Assembly: GCF_036324505.1 (NCBI RefSeq)
Contig: NC_086354.1
Coordinates: 20,894,707-20,958,706 of the forward strand
Source of the DNA: Eleginops maclovinus
Lineage: Eukaryota; Chordata; Actinopteri; Perciformes; Eleginopidae
Direction of reading: 5' to 3'
DNA: 64,000 bases
Part shown: positions 1 to 13,000 of the stretch, piece by piece
Position numbering within the stretch: the first letter of the stretch is position 1
Layout of the letters: every line of letters starts with the position of its first letter
Position numbers and translations under genes: made by a program
The notes under the pieces: model-generated
Database searches by the model: none
What the model was told of the DNA's origin: nothing
What the model saw: the letters and a program-made list of their open reading frames with translations, nothing else

Positions 1-3000
1 CAAACGACGGTGAGTGACCTGGTGACGTAGCTGTAGTTGCAGTTGAATATGTGGCTGTAATTTGTTATGATTCCCTTCCTTTGAGTAATTGCCCCCAACA
101 TTGGCATGAATTTGTTGCATGTGTTAGATGTCTGTGTTGTATATTATTCCCACCTAATGTATTGTAATGTCTTTCTGCAGCCTTTTCAGGAATGGGAGGA
201 ATGGGTGGTCCCCCAAGGTAGTTACTCGAGCTAAATTAGAAATATTTTTGTCTCTTACATTTGATTATGTATTTCAAAGATCACAGTGATTGATCTGTTC
301 TGTTATTCTCAGGTCATTATCAGAGGAATTCAAGGTCCCAGATGGCATGGTTGGATTCAGTAAGTTTAGGCCCTAAAAACACAGCATTTAAGTGTCTTTT
401 GATAAAGAATGCTTTAGGGTAACACATTTTGTCCTTATAGTTATTGGAAGAGGAGGCGAACAAATCTCTCGCCTGCAGCAAGAGTCTGGATGTAAGATAC
501 AGATTGCATCGGGTATGTTTAGATCTGCTGCTGATATTTTGGCTCCAGTTATTCTCATAATTATTAGATCTGATAATGGCTGTGATGTTAGAATTGACTA
601 CATGTCTTTTGTGATATAGACAGTGGAGGTATGCCTGATAGGTCGGTGACACTGACCGGAGGACCAGAATCCATCCAGTAAGTCAACACTATTATACAAC
701 ACCTTGGATTCATGTTATGGGTTTCAGACGGTGTTTAATGTTAATGTTTCTCCCATTAGGGCTGCCAAGAGGCTACTCACAGAGATCGTTGAAAAGGGCC
801 GTCCAGCTCCTGCATTCAACCACAACGACGGCCCCGGAACAACAGTCCAGGAGATCATGATCCCTGCCACTAAAGCTGGACTCGTGATTGGGAAGGGAGG
901 AGAAACCATCAAAGGACTTCAGGTGAGCGTCCGGCCATAGTTCAAGAAGCAGAGCGATCCTGAAAATAGGAACAGTCATTTATTTGATACAGATTTTTGG
1001 CAAAGGCACATTCTCACTCCTCTCTTAACCTGCAGGAAAGAGCTGGCGTGAAGATGGTCATGATCCAAGATGGACCCCAAAACACAGGTGCTGACAAGCC
1101 ACTCCGTATTTCAGGAGAACCCTTTAAAGTTCAGGTGAGTCATTGTCCCCGCTAAATATTAGTACATTAAAAGACAGTCATTATAGCCTTACTGTCTTAA
1201 AGCTAAGCATATTTTACTATTATTGGTCTCCATTTGGGACCAGTGGAGTAGTGCCGTAATAAGATGTCATTTCTTGTCTCGACAGCAAGCCAAAGAGATG
1301 GTGATGGAGCTGATCAGGGATCAAGGCTTCAGGGAGCAGAGGGGAGAGTACGGTTCACGAGTCGGAGGCGGCAGTAATAATGGAGACAGCTTAGATGTGA
1401 GTATTTGTCTCAATTGTCTTGTTTTGGAGACAGGATGTTGAGTCTGTTTCTGAACTGGTTTTATTCTGTCCTCATTTAGGTTCCCGTCCCCCGGTTTGCA
1501 GTGGGGATTGTTATTGGCAGAAATGGAGAGATGATCAAGAAAATACAGAACGACACAGGCGTCAGAATTCAGTTCAAACCAGGTAAATGTTTAGGAGTCT
1601 TTTGGACGCTGTTAAAATGTGTTTGGTCCGTGATGAAAAATCATGCACCACGCTGAGAACTGATGGATAACCCCAACCCTTTAATCTGAGACCTGAACAC
1701 AAGACTTTAAAACGTCAAAACCACTTTATCCCAACACCCTATATTCTCGCCTGACGGACTCTAATCCTCATATTTTCTTTCTCCAGATGACGGTACCCCC
1801 CCTGAGAGGATAGCACAGATCATGGGCCCCCCGGACCAGGCACAGCACGCAGCAGAAATCATTTCCGACCTGCTCAGGAGTGTTCAGGCTGGTGGGCCCC
1901 CAGGACACGGCGGGGGTAGAGGGCGTGGTCGCGGGCAGGGGAACTGGAACATGGGCCCCCCTGGTGGCCTGCAGGAATTTACCTTCACTGTTCCAACCAT
2001 GAAGACCGGCCTCATCATTGGAAAAGGTAAGGGACCCCTACCGTGTGAAGTTCAGTCGTGTCTGGTTGCATAAGACAGACTCCATGACAGCAGATTATGA
2101 ACTAATGATGGTTTCTGAACTCTCCAGGCGGCGAGACGATAAAGGGCATCAGCCAGCAGTCTGGAGCCAGGATCGAGCTGCAGAGGAACCCTCCCCCCAA
2201 CGCCGACCCCAACATCAAAATGTTCACAGTGCGGGGCTCCCCTCAACAGATCGACTACGCCAGGCAGCTAGTTGAGGAGAAAATTGGGGTGAGACAAGTT
2301 TATGTTTAAGCCCCGTTGGATAGATTGCCTTTTTTTAAAGCTGTTTACTGACCAGGATGTGATTTTCAGGGTCCCGTCACTCCAATGGGTGGCCCACATG
2401 GCCCCCCCGGTCCCCATGGAGGTCCAGGCCCACACGGTCCTCCTGGACCACCTGGACCCCCCGGGGCTCCCATGGGTCCATACAACGCTGGGCCATACAA
2501 CCAGGGCCCCCCAGGACCACAGTAAGTACAGGGGCCACCTGGTTCTCATGATGACGCTGATGTAAGATATTGAGGGTGCAGGACATTGATGCTTTTTCTT
2601 TCCTCAGTGGCCCGCCAGCGCCTTACCAGCCTCAGGGGTGGGGCAACGGATACCCTCACTGGCAACAAGGACAGCCGGATCCAAGTGAGTGTCTACAGGG
2701 TTCGTTAAAAAAATACTTACTACAAAAATTTGGCACATTCTCAATTGATCTGTTTTCAAGGTTAGTTTTCTAAGTGGAAAAATACTCCTTGATTGACGAT
2801 GGCATTGTTCATATGCTAAACACAAACAGCCATGTCTGTTTCTATCTTTTGTCCTGGACTTTGTTTTGTAACAAAATGCTTTTATATGTCCAGATAAAGC
2901 AGCAGCCGACGCCAACGCAGCAGCGTGGGCAGCTTACTACGCTCAGTACAGCCAGCAGCCGCAGGCCCCCATGACCCCAACGAGTGGAGCTCCTGGGACA

Positions 3001-5057
3001 TCTCAATCTAACGGCCAAGGTGACTGAAGTCTCGATTAGTTGGTCTGTTCCCCTATGAGATGCAGAAAATGAGGGCAGGAGTAGAGCAGGGTAGCATACT
3101 TTAGTTGTAGGCTAGTAGTGTTCTATGCTCACTTCTTCTGACAGGAAACGCGTTGGTTTGGTTCCACCTTTAATGGGTTTTGCAGAACATCCTTTGTTTA
3201 CTTTACCTCAGGGACAGGATAGTTTCCTTTCAGCCCACAAAAGCTGACAGACCTGAACCCAGGCAGCAGCAGACTCTCTGAGAATGCTTCACTAATTACA
3301 CAGTGCCGTGTTTCTTTAACAGGTGACCCACCGCCTGCAGGGCAGAGTGGACAGGCAGATTACTCCAAGGCCTGGGAGGAATATTACAAGAAAATGGGTA
3401 TACGAACAGAGTTCCAGTGTACTACTATTAACACGAGTCTAAACAGCCACAGGGCAGCCAATCAGCCTCTTCTTTTAGGGTATTTGTCAATACGCTGGCA
3501 TGCAGCTTAGGGTTTGTCAGTGGGCATCCAGATGGTCTGACATTTGATGCCTGTGCTGTTTGGACTGCAACACTTCTCACTATCAACAGGAGCTGAGGGC
3601 ACAGAGCCTTAGTCATGAGCTTAGAGTAGCTTATTTTCAACACTATAATTGGGCTTTATGGACACTGTTTTGGGTCATGAATGTGTTACTGAATGCATGT
3701 AAAGTTAAATGATGTGTGTCATGGATGTAAGCCATGTAGAAGGATTTCATTTTAATATTCATATTTTAGTTCAACACTAATACTTGACACATTTTTCCTT
3801 CTGTTTACAGGTCAACAGAGTCAACAACCTCAGGACTACACGAAAGCCTGGGAGGAATATTACAAAAAACAAGGCATGTACTCTTTTTAGTTGCTTTAAC
3901 ATCAGATATGCTTTCGGATTCATCAAGGTATAATAATGGCGGCATACTCGGCTCAGTTCTGTTTGTGCATTTATAAGTAAAAGTAAATTGCTGTCAGTGC
4001 CTTTTCTATGTCTTTTGTAATGAAACAAATCAGGAAGCGTTTGCAAATGATGACCCTGGTTGTAAGAGTAGTATCCCCTCTTAGAAACTGAGTGAATTAT
4101 ATTTTGATATCTGAAAAAAGAGTCAGTCAGATGTTTCGTTGTACCTCTGATTCAGAAGTCTTTAATGTTGAAGGGTGGCTGGGTTCATTCAGCAGCCCTC
4201 TCTAGTAGAGTGTCTGCTCTCCCAGCCGCCCAACAGAAAGGCAGAAGGATTCTGTCCCACCACCTCTAGGAAGTGGTGGTGGGTTCGTTCACCTTCTTAT
4301 AAAACGATATCTGCAGCCCTGTTTAGGGGGCCCTCTTATGCTTATTGGGGTTTTCCCTTTCCTGTTGTTTTATATGCATGTAAATGGTCTGCTAAAGTCC
4401 CCTCCCCCTGCCTTAAATGCCTCCATTGGACTCCTTTGTTCACTCCCTGAACATAATGACATCACATGTAACACTTGCACGTCTATTGGCTAATGTTCCA
4501 ACACGTGATAGGCTACATCTTTATGGCATTGACCAATCACAGCTCAACCTGAAGTTAAGCTAAATGGGGCGCTGTTAAGCATTAAGTTGATCTAATAACC
4601 TAAAGCGACTGTGCTTCGCCCGTGTTCCTGAATCAGATCTTCATTCCAACGTTTGTTCTCGTTCCCCTCCAGGTCAAGCAGCCCCTCAGGCCACCGCTGC
4701 CGCAGCAGCTGCCTCTCAGCCTGGCGGTCAGCCCGACTACAGCGCCGCCTGGGCGGAGTACTACCGGCAGCAGGCCGCGTACTACGGCACAGCTAACCCT
4801 CAGTCGATGGGAGCAGCACCACAAGCCCCTCAGGTACACCCCCGATAAGAATCTGCCCTCCACATCACTGAATATTCAATTTAGTGCTGTAACTGCCTTC
4901 CCCCCCTCAGGGTTCACAGGGCTCCGGTGACTCCCGCACCCTCACACACTTAACCAAAACGCCTTCCTCCCTAAACAGGTTTTAGAAGCTGACTCGCTAA
5001 TTCCGCTGTTAACATGCAACGTATCTTCTATGTATTTCTTCTGCACAGGGCCAGTAA
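1..5057 (+). CDS. fubp1: Far upstream element-binding protein 1, 3' part (18 exons, partial at 5' end)
   Basis: Fubp1 is a nuclear KH protein that binds single-stranded DNA and RNA and is known for activating MYC and for splicing roles. Exons: 1-9, 181-217, 313-359, 441-512, 620-677, 760-922, 1036-1134, 1286-1396, 1480-1582, 1787-2026, 2128-2288, 2370-2521, 2608-2684, 2894-3019, 3323-3397, 3811-3873, 4673-4833, 5049-5057 (TAA). They join in one frame giving 586 residues; the N-terminus lies left of the window. Four KH domains carry GxxG loops at visible residues 33-36 (GRGG), 118-121 (GKGG), 211-214 (GRNG) and 311-314 (GKGG). A Gly/Pro-rich linker follows, then three tyrosine-rich motifs of the AWEEYY type. 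The end reads APQGQ, as in FUBP1. KH4 ([20 protein letters not shown]) is FUBP1-like rather than KHSRP-like. The intron after 3873 uses a GC donor. The 9-base first exon is the least certain. Confidence 0.95.
4323..4560 (+). repeat. MITE-like repeat, copy 1 (in fubp1 intron 17)
   Basis: This belongs to a family seen five times in the window. Shared words include CCATTGGACTCCTTTGTT, TGACATCA...GTAACACTTG, CTATTGGCTA and ACCAATCACAG. It lies between fubp1 exons 3811-3873 and 4673-4833 and looks truncated on the right. Confidence 0.7.
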
Positions 5058-8000
5058 TGTGAAGTGGACATAAAGTAAATGCTACATTGTCGAAACAAAA
5101 TCCTTTGTTAAATGTTTGGATGCAGACGCCTTGATGAAGATCTTAAATTTCCTTGGTTTGAAAGTGTTTCACATAGATGGCAGATTTCCCGGCGAACACG
5201 TCCTTCTCCTTTTTTTTTTTTTTCCTTTTTTCTTGTAAATGCTTTGTTTTTAGTGAGGTTATTATACATATGGTCATTCCAGCCCTGTATCTACATTAAA
5301 TGTGGTTAGAACTCATGTTTATTAAGCTGTAGACATTACCATGTAAATCATCTCAGTTTTAAAATGCTATTTCCTGTTGTGTTTTTGCAATAAAACAAAC
5401 TGAAACCTCCTGTGTTGGTAAGTTGGGGTGGTTTTAAAGTATAGGTGTTAAAGAGGAATTTCTGTATGTTGTTTTTACCGAGGGGGAGGGAGGTTTGAAA
5501 CGCTAGCCATGTGTGGGTTTTATTGACTCAAAGTTGTGCTGTCCTGTCTCTCTCCAACTGTCTATAAGGCTCTTAGATACATTATGTGCGTGCAATGATC
5601 CCGAGTGGTTCTGACCAACAAACGTCCTCGTTGATAGACATTTATTTTTTACACTTGTTTCTGATTTTGCTCTGCAGTACAGAGATGTTTTGTCATGAGT
5701 CGTCAGGTATCCATGTATCTTATCTCATGCATTAACTGCGTTGCTATGGCACTCCCTTTTTTTTAATAAATTCTGTCTGGTTTGCTGACATTGTTGAGGT
5801 AGTATGCACTGTTTTGATATAGACACTTCCTCCTCCACAGGCAAATTTAGAAAATCGGTAAGCAAGTATTCTTCCTTAACATGTTCCTCAGAAAACGTGG
5901 TTGCAAGAAATGTTGCATATTTTTAGTGTTATATATATCTCTATTTTTTTGTGCTGTTCTTCTTCCAGGACAGTCAGGTAAATTGCCACTGTATCAAAAA
6001 TGCATTGAAACGTGTGTCTTGACCTTTTCAAAATGCGAACTAACTCACATGTATGAATTTGTTTTTTTTAAACAAATGTTTTTTTAATATAAAAACATTG
6101 CAAAAAAGTCGTTTTTGCTGTCCCCATTCTGTTAGTGTTTATCCAATATAAGAACATAGATGTTGTAGGGTCGGGGTGGCTAAGCAGTCTTCATCCATCA
6201 GTTGAGCCCTCCTATACTGTAAGTACAAAACTGTGACTGACTTTTGAGAAGTAAACGCCTTTTTTGATGCTTTCTGAACTGCAAAAAGATGTAGTATTTT
6301 TGTCCAAATATTGCCATTTCCCCCCCCCCCCCCCCCATGTCTCTGGGTAAGTATGAAATGTTCTGAGGAGAGGAATAGAGCTTTAGTTTACCTCATCTTT
6401 CTGAGACTCATCTCCCCTTGTGACTCACATTCAGACTTTGAATCATTCACAGTATGTTGATACTTGTAGATTGCTGACTGTTTGTGTAGGTAGCATTTTG
6501 TTGGATTTCTGAACTGAGGGTTTGAATGTCAGATCTGTTACACTGATGGTAGGAACTGTTTTTAAGGATGTGGATTTTTTTGCGTTTTGATTACCTGACC
6601 TGCTAAGTGCCATTTTCTAGTCGTCATGTTTTCTTTAAAATGCCATTTATTGCAAAAATATTTCAAAGAAAAGTCCCACTGCATAACTCCAGTGTAGCAT
6701 GCTTAGGTTTTTATTCCTGTTATCTCCTATATCAGCATGTGGAATGCTAGTAGTGGAAGTGCTTCTGACTAGCCCAGTATTGATCTGACATGCTCTGAAT
6801 AAGCACTGTTGTGAAAGGCTGTTTAAGCATTGTTCACTGATGGCAAACAGTGCATTATATCTGATCTTTGCAGTGTCGTCCCAGACCTTGCACCTTAGGT
6901 TCTGCTGCAATAACACAGGTAAGCGAAACCTAAGGAAACCAGTGTTTTTGTCCAGTGACATGACCAATTTACATGCAAAGAAATGCTTACCTGTGAATTT
7001 AACATGCATTTTATGCCTAGTCGTAAACGAAATGTCCTCTGAAGTATGAACAGCCCTTTTTTTCTAAAAAGATGATCTGCTTTCATGAATGAACTGCATG
7101 ATATGAGCTGTATGATTTGTTGACTTTTGAAAAAGTGACTTTATCCAGAAAAAGTTGTTGCCTAGGCTCACTGAGGAAATGTTGTCTTTTTCGTATGTGC
7201 TTAATATCTATGATAGCCTTGTCTTTGCATCCCGGTAAGTCTTACAGCGACTGTTTCGATGCTTCTAGACATTGGTTTATCAACACTGCATGCCATGTTG
7301 TCAGACGTTAGTTAGCAATGTGCTCAACCTGTAGTTTAAAAGGAAAACGGTGAAATACATGCTTTTGATTTTCTCTGTCGTGGTGTGAATCTGCCCTCAA
7401 GTGCAGTGCAAATCTCCTATTGAAACGCTGCTGCCTTCACTTCTCGCTCACAGTGTTGGTCATAGATCAGGCCCTGTCGTAGTTTGTCCCCAAAAGGAGG
7501 GATCCTTTTGAGTCAATCCCCACTGCTGAACGTAGACCGTTCAAGAGCTCCAGTGATAAGGTAAAACAGCAACGCAATGAAATTTAAATTCTGTGATTGC
7601 AAAGTGTTGGTCAGATACATGTCTTTCAGCTCGGATAATGTCTATCTAATAACCATGATTGCCATAGTGTATTTAGAGTTGTCTGATGGTTTCTTAGCTT
7701 GAATGCCTTCTTTAATAACCTTTCATATATAGGAATGTGCTTTAGAAAGTTGGATGAGGACAGGAAGTGATGTACTTTAAATCACATGTTTTATTGGCAG
7801 TAACATTTGGGGGTCATCTGTTTTGTTAAGAACCTACTCCTTAGTTTAAAGGGTCACTTACTGTCTGTCTACATGTGAAATGCTCAAGGGTTTCAACACA
7901 GTTCGGGGGGTTTAGAAGAAGCAAGAAGCATGCCTTAGAGGTAAAACAAAGATTTCATGTGTTGTGTATATTATCAAAATATATTTGTTTGTTTTTTGAA

Positions 8001-8060
8001 TCGACTGTTCTGACTTTGAAATATTGCCATGTTCATTAATAAAGTTGTAAGAAATAATCT
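5058..8060 (+). other. fubp1: fubp1 3' UTR and downstream region with alternative poly(A) signals
   Basis: No long ORF follows the stop. AATAAA occurs at 5389-5394, 5765-5770 and 8038-8043, consistent with short and long 3' ends. Between them are sequences with good splice-site signals that could be alternative terminal exons (5841-5857, 5969-5977, 6874-6918). A 17-base C run sits at about 6320-6336. Whether everything up to 8060 is transcribed as UTR is an inference. Confidence 0.6.
8038..8043 (+). promoter_or_regulatory. fubp1: Distal poly(A) signal of fubp1
   Basis: AATAAA is followed by a GT/T-rich stretch. It is the last plus-strand signal before the miga1 3' end, so it is the likely limit of the longest fubp1 transcript. 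Confidence 0.5.
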
Positions 8061-8345
8061 GGATGTATCCGCCTGAGTTTGATTTCACATTGGGACAAGA
8101 ACTAGAACTTAAGTGGGCCCTATTTGGGGTTTTGTGAATGCAAAGGCTAAAATCCTTTATTTCTGGAACAGTGACATCATTATGCTACACTAACTCCTAT
8201 TGGCTAGTGCTCCAACAAACTAGGTAATGTGCTCAGGTGTGACAAATATCTCAGCGGTTGGCCAATCAGGCTTCTTGTTTCCGACAAACCTGAAACTGAG
8301 AATTGAGCCCCTTTTTTTTAATGTTAAATAAAAAAACTTAACACA
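8061..8345. other. Short convergent intergenic gap between fubp1 and miga1
   Basis: About 290 bases separate the two 3' ends. Most of the gap (about 8114-8330) is a diverged copy of the same MITE-like family as at 4323-4560, recognisable by TGACATCA, CCTATTGGCTAGTGCTCCAAC and TTGGCCAATCAG. No gene is present; in human, NEXN lies at this position. Confidence 0.6.
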
Positions 8346-8349
8346 TCCT

Positions 8350-10012
8350 CAAGTCTTTATTTGCTTTATTTATACACAAACAACTCACTAATGTAAAAAT
8401 GTCTTTGCTTTTTTGCCAAGGTCAACTTTAAAGAATAGATTGACACATCAAATGCCTCTCTGTTAAAATGCAGCTGAACATAGGGGGTCAAAATTGCTTT
8501 AAAAAAAAACACCGTCTGAATGTACAGCCAATGAGGAACTTCAAGAGTTACTGTTTTTATCAATGTCTCCCCGCTATTTCAAGTAAAGTCTTTCTACAAA
8601 AACCTGAAGCTTCATTGATTTACTCCATCGTTCATTCTGCAAAAAATGATTTCGCGATGTCTTATCTAAACATTATGAAACCTAAAGATAATTCACCATT
8701 TTATACATACCAAGAACACTAGAACACGTTGATACTGAAAAAGCCTGGGAAACACTGAGTTTTCACCCAACATCTCAAAACATTGACAGAGAAATGGACA
8801 GTGATATACCAAAGAAACACCAGTGGAACCTCAAACCTAAAGAGGGATTTTCAAAATAAAAGCACTGGAGAAAAAAAAGTTGATATGACCCGTGACTGAA
8901 GTGGCCTCACAACAAGCACCATCACCGGTAATTACATTAAAGTGCATTGTATTTTGCTTTGTGATGCACCTTTCAATATAAATGAATCCAAAGGAAAATC
9001 CTGCAACTAACAATTTCAATACCTCCTAAAATATCTAACATGGATCACAACGCATACAATTCAGTTTCTCCTTCGTCTGCTGCTCAAAGCTAGCATGTTC
9101 TGTACATGGCAGTGACTGACGAGCGGAGCGGACATCAATATATATATATATAGTATTAATAAGACTGACATTCAGTGATGAAGACACGGCTGGAACATGT
9201 GATATTACAGTAAGGCTTTTAGCGTGTTGGCCTGTCATGAAGAAGCTGCAGTATTGTGCAATAGTGGTGTATCATCTTTATTTCCTGTGTCTGACGGTAA
9301 AATGGGATTACGGGTTTTAGCTGCATGAGCTAGGCTTCATTTAAATATTGCACTAAGGTTTGTGAGACACGGTGCCAAAAGTAACAGCTTTCATGAATCT
9401 AAATGTGATGACTAACACTTTCTCCCTTTAAGTGATGTGCTTGTAACAAAAAGAACATTTCATTGTTTGCATTGTTGATGTGCAGCAGGATGTGTTAATA
9501 CATCTAGTAAACCTCAGATTATATGACATCCGTACTATATCTTTCTATAACTACAACCTTTAAAAAATAAATCCTACATAGTAAAATAAATACCCTTCTT
9601 TTAACACACACCAATAAATATGCTGAAATGTACACAGCAGAATATACACTGCGATATGATTACTATCAAATGTCTCACAGCTTGCTTAATTTGAAATATT
9701 ATTGCTATGATTTTGAAACGTGCACTGCCATGGCACAGTCAATAGGGAGCGGGGAAGAGGAGGAGGAGGAGGCCATACTTGAAAAACTGATCAAGTGTGA
9801 AGGCAAGGTACAGTTTACCCTCACAAACAGAGCAGTGAGAGCACAAAGCATGATGGGGGATGTGATGTCAGACCACGGTGAAAGTGTAAATGAGTAGTTT
9901 TGTGCAACAGATACCGACAGTTGAACTGCACACAGTAAACTCACCCCACGATAAATGCTAATATTTCCACATGTAGTTTTGATGCTTGTTTGTGTGTGTG
10001 TGTGTGTGTCCT
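8350..10012 (-). other. miga1: miga1 3' UTR
   Basis: This runs from the miga1 stop (10015-10013) leftwards to minus-strand AATAAA signals at 8365-8370 and 8356-8361 (read as TTTATT on plus). No coding signal is seen. A short (GT)n tract at about 9991-10009 begins a few bases beyond the stop codon, and a short (TA)n tract lies near 9138-9152. Confidence 0.7.
8356..8370 (-). promoter_or_regulatory. miga1: Two overlapping-range poly(A) signals of miga1
   Basis: AATAAA on the minus strand at 8370-8365 and again at 8361-8356 marks the probable 3' end of miga1, tail-to-tail with fubp1. Confidence 0.55.
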
Positions 10013-13000
10013 TCATTGCACTCGGGCCTCTAGCAAGGCGCTGGGCAGCAGCTGCATCGGCGGGGCGCTGCAGATGTTGGCTTGCCGCAGCGAGTCGGCT
10101 CCCAGGTAAGCCAGCAGCAGCTCGGAGCGGCGGTGCAGCAGGTGGAGCATGTCTTCCGCCAGAGTCTCCACAGACGAGTAACGCACTTTGTCCAGGTCAA
10201 AGATGTCCTTCAGGAAGTACTGCACCTGATCCTGGAGATAAAAGAGAGAACAGTTTTAGCACAAATCTGTGACAATGAGTAACTCTTTATATTAAAAGAT
10301 CCTATTCATAAGAGGGTACAGGGAGGTATAGAGTCCCTATGACATTATTTTCTGGAGCTGAGACGGACCTTGAAGAAGCAGCAGAAGTCGTGCAGGGAGC
10401 TCTTGGGCCCCAGGATGCCCCAGGCCAGCACCGGGCTAATCTGCTCACACACCGCGTAGAAGTGAGCGATGAAGCCGTCAGAAACCTGAGACACAGAAGG
10501 AGGTTACTGTCATAACAAACCTGAAATAGGATTAGATAGGATCAACTGTAGGACCTCTTAACAAACGGAGTAGGATATTTAAATAGTTTGAAGCTGTTGG
10601 ACTCTTACCTTCATGTGCTGTCTCTTCTGCTTCATCACTGACCAACAGCTGGAGGCCACCGCCTGTCAAAATATACAGTTTTCAATTTATTGCAATAAAG
10701 TCGATATAAAGAAACAGCAGATGCATTTTAAAGGGGTCGAACAGAAATCCTTTAATCCTTTTTTATAAAGTTTTGAGATTATAAAGTGCTTGTAATTGTC
10801 ACACATCTAAAGAAAGCCGTAACGTGATGATGAAGTAACATGATCAGCACATTGGAGATGTGGTTTAGCACAGCTGTAAGGTAATGGAAACGCTCAAAAA
10901 TGTCTGAAAAATGCTCAGATTTGACTCAAATTCAAGCACTACCATGTTATGCGTTTCCTCACCGTCTCCTTGAAGGAGCTGTTGAGCCAGCGGTTGTTGA
11001 TCACGTTCTGGATGGAGATGGGTGGATTCTCCAGATCCTCGAAGGAGTCCATCAGGATGAAGTCCAGCACGATGTCGTAGAAGTTCAGGTGCTTCACCTG
11101 GTCGGAGAGAGGATTAACCGTTAGATTTATTTCAAGTGTTGTTGGCAGCATGTTGAATTCTGACATCGGACAATAAGTGTGAGTAAAAGTAGCGGTCGTA
11201 CCCCTCGGGTGGCCAGCTCCACCTCCGTGTTCTCCCAGTGCTCTGTGTGCTCCACGAAGGAAATCATCTCCTCGAACACTTCCTCAAATCTCTTCGGGCT
11301 CTGAAAATATACAAACAACAGCACATTTAGGAAGGGAAGCACTCTTACAAAGTCTTATAATCGACTGGTTGTGGCTTCAGTATCACCTTCTGTGCTTTAA
11401 CAATAATTGAAGACAGAATTTTCTTTCCCGTGTCGGCCAGAAACATCCGGGTCGTTCTATCACACAGAATGAGCTGCAGAAAAGAAAGAGTTTTACTCAA
11501 ACAATGTACAATTCCAATTCCTCATGATGTGTTTTAATTCATTAGGTCATTGTGTACCTGACATGCCTGCCGCACACAGTGCAACTTGGCGAGGAAGTCG
11601 ATGTCCCCGAGACACCCGAGCATCTCGGTCCTGACGAGCAAAAATCGACGTTAAAGTGTTGGCAGAAAATGCAATGAACTCCACACAGCACGATGTAGGA
11701 GAATGTGTTATACTAAGTACTGTAATTACCGCAGCACCCGGCAGGAGATCTTTCCGTCCTCAGCCATCTGCAGCGCCTCCTCGTAGAAAAGGTGAGGACC
11801 CAGAGCGATGACGCTGCGCAGCTCTCGGTGCTCCGTCAGCTGATACGGGTAGAAAAAATTATGGATTTAATAATAACCGTTTGAATCCCATTCCTGCCAA
11901 AGTCATGCTCCTGTTTCATAACACAGATGGGAATTCTGTGGCCTACTATGATTCTCGATACTCATGTAAAAATAAGAGGAAAAAGACAAATTACAACAAA
12001 AAACCGATTTATTTTAAATGCACTTTATGAGGATTTATCAAGACAAATTCATTTTAAAATCTACTATTTCTTACAATTGACTCTTTTGGTATATTTCCAA
12101 CAGCTAAACAAGAGAGAAAATATGCTAATAAAAAGATGTATTCTAATCAAGGTGGCATTTAAGGATAAACCTGGAGTTTCTTCTTTCACCTAACATGAGT
12201 TCAGGCTGTCCTGGAACACAGCGTGACTTCTTAAGTGCCGTAAGACCACCACGGTATCACTGTAATGAGTTATAAGTGTGCAATTTTCTAATCTAAAGAG
12301 CAATTCTCTGACCCCACAGACACCTCCCCGTGTTGTTGAGGTGTTTGGAGATTATAGTGAAAGCAGCTGCAGAGCGACAGTGAGCTTGCGTGCTGCAAAG
12401 TGAAGAATGTTGAAGCTCTATTTATAACGGAGTGACCCGCTTTAATCATTCCTCTCACTGCTGTGTAAATGTCACACAGGGTTGAGGGTGTGAAAACCAT
12501 TTTTGAAGGTGTAGACTCTAGAAAGCTTAATATCTTGATATATTTAACAGCTATTTACTTTAAACGCTGTGTGCTGTAATGTTGATTTGTAACCCCCGGT
12601 AGATGTGAGGCACCTTCAGCTCTCAGCGTGACGGGAGATCAAGGTCTTGAACATTTCAAGGAATTAAGCCTCAGTGTCAGTAGTTCTTACCAACCAGTTT
12701 ATTTTTGTACTCTGTGGGTCAAGTGCACCAGTAGCAGTGGAGACACAGACGGACAGAACCCCCGCCTCCCCCACACCCCCCACCGGTGACTTAGAGAGAT
12801 CAGCTGAGAGCTGCAGGTGAAAACCAGGAGATGAACGAAGCTATTTCCATCAAACTCCTGCTGTGAACGACTCGAACAGTATTTGATGCTTTGACCTGTT
12901 CTTGTGTCAGGTGCTCCAATAAGGGACGTGATGTGTGATGTTCACTGAACTGATATACCTCTCCCTTTATCTTTAAAACTCAGGAGGTGACGTTTGTTTG

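Noticed and set aside
1..5057. Assignment as khsrp (FUBP2) because of the three AWEEYY motifs
   Set aside because: KH4, the Gly/Pro linker and the APQGQ end are FUBP1-like, and the neighbours match the FUBP1 locus.
6320..6336. C17 run as a functional motif
   Set aside because: Homopolymer runs of similar length recur (about 46213-46229) and may be partly sequencing or assembly error.
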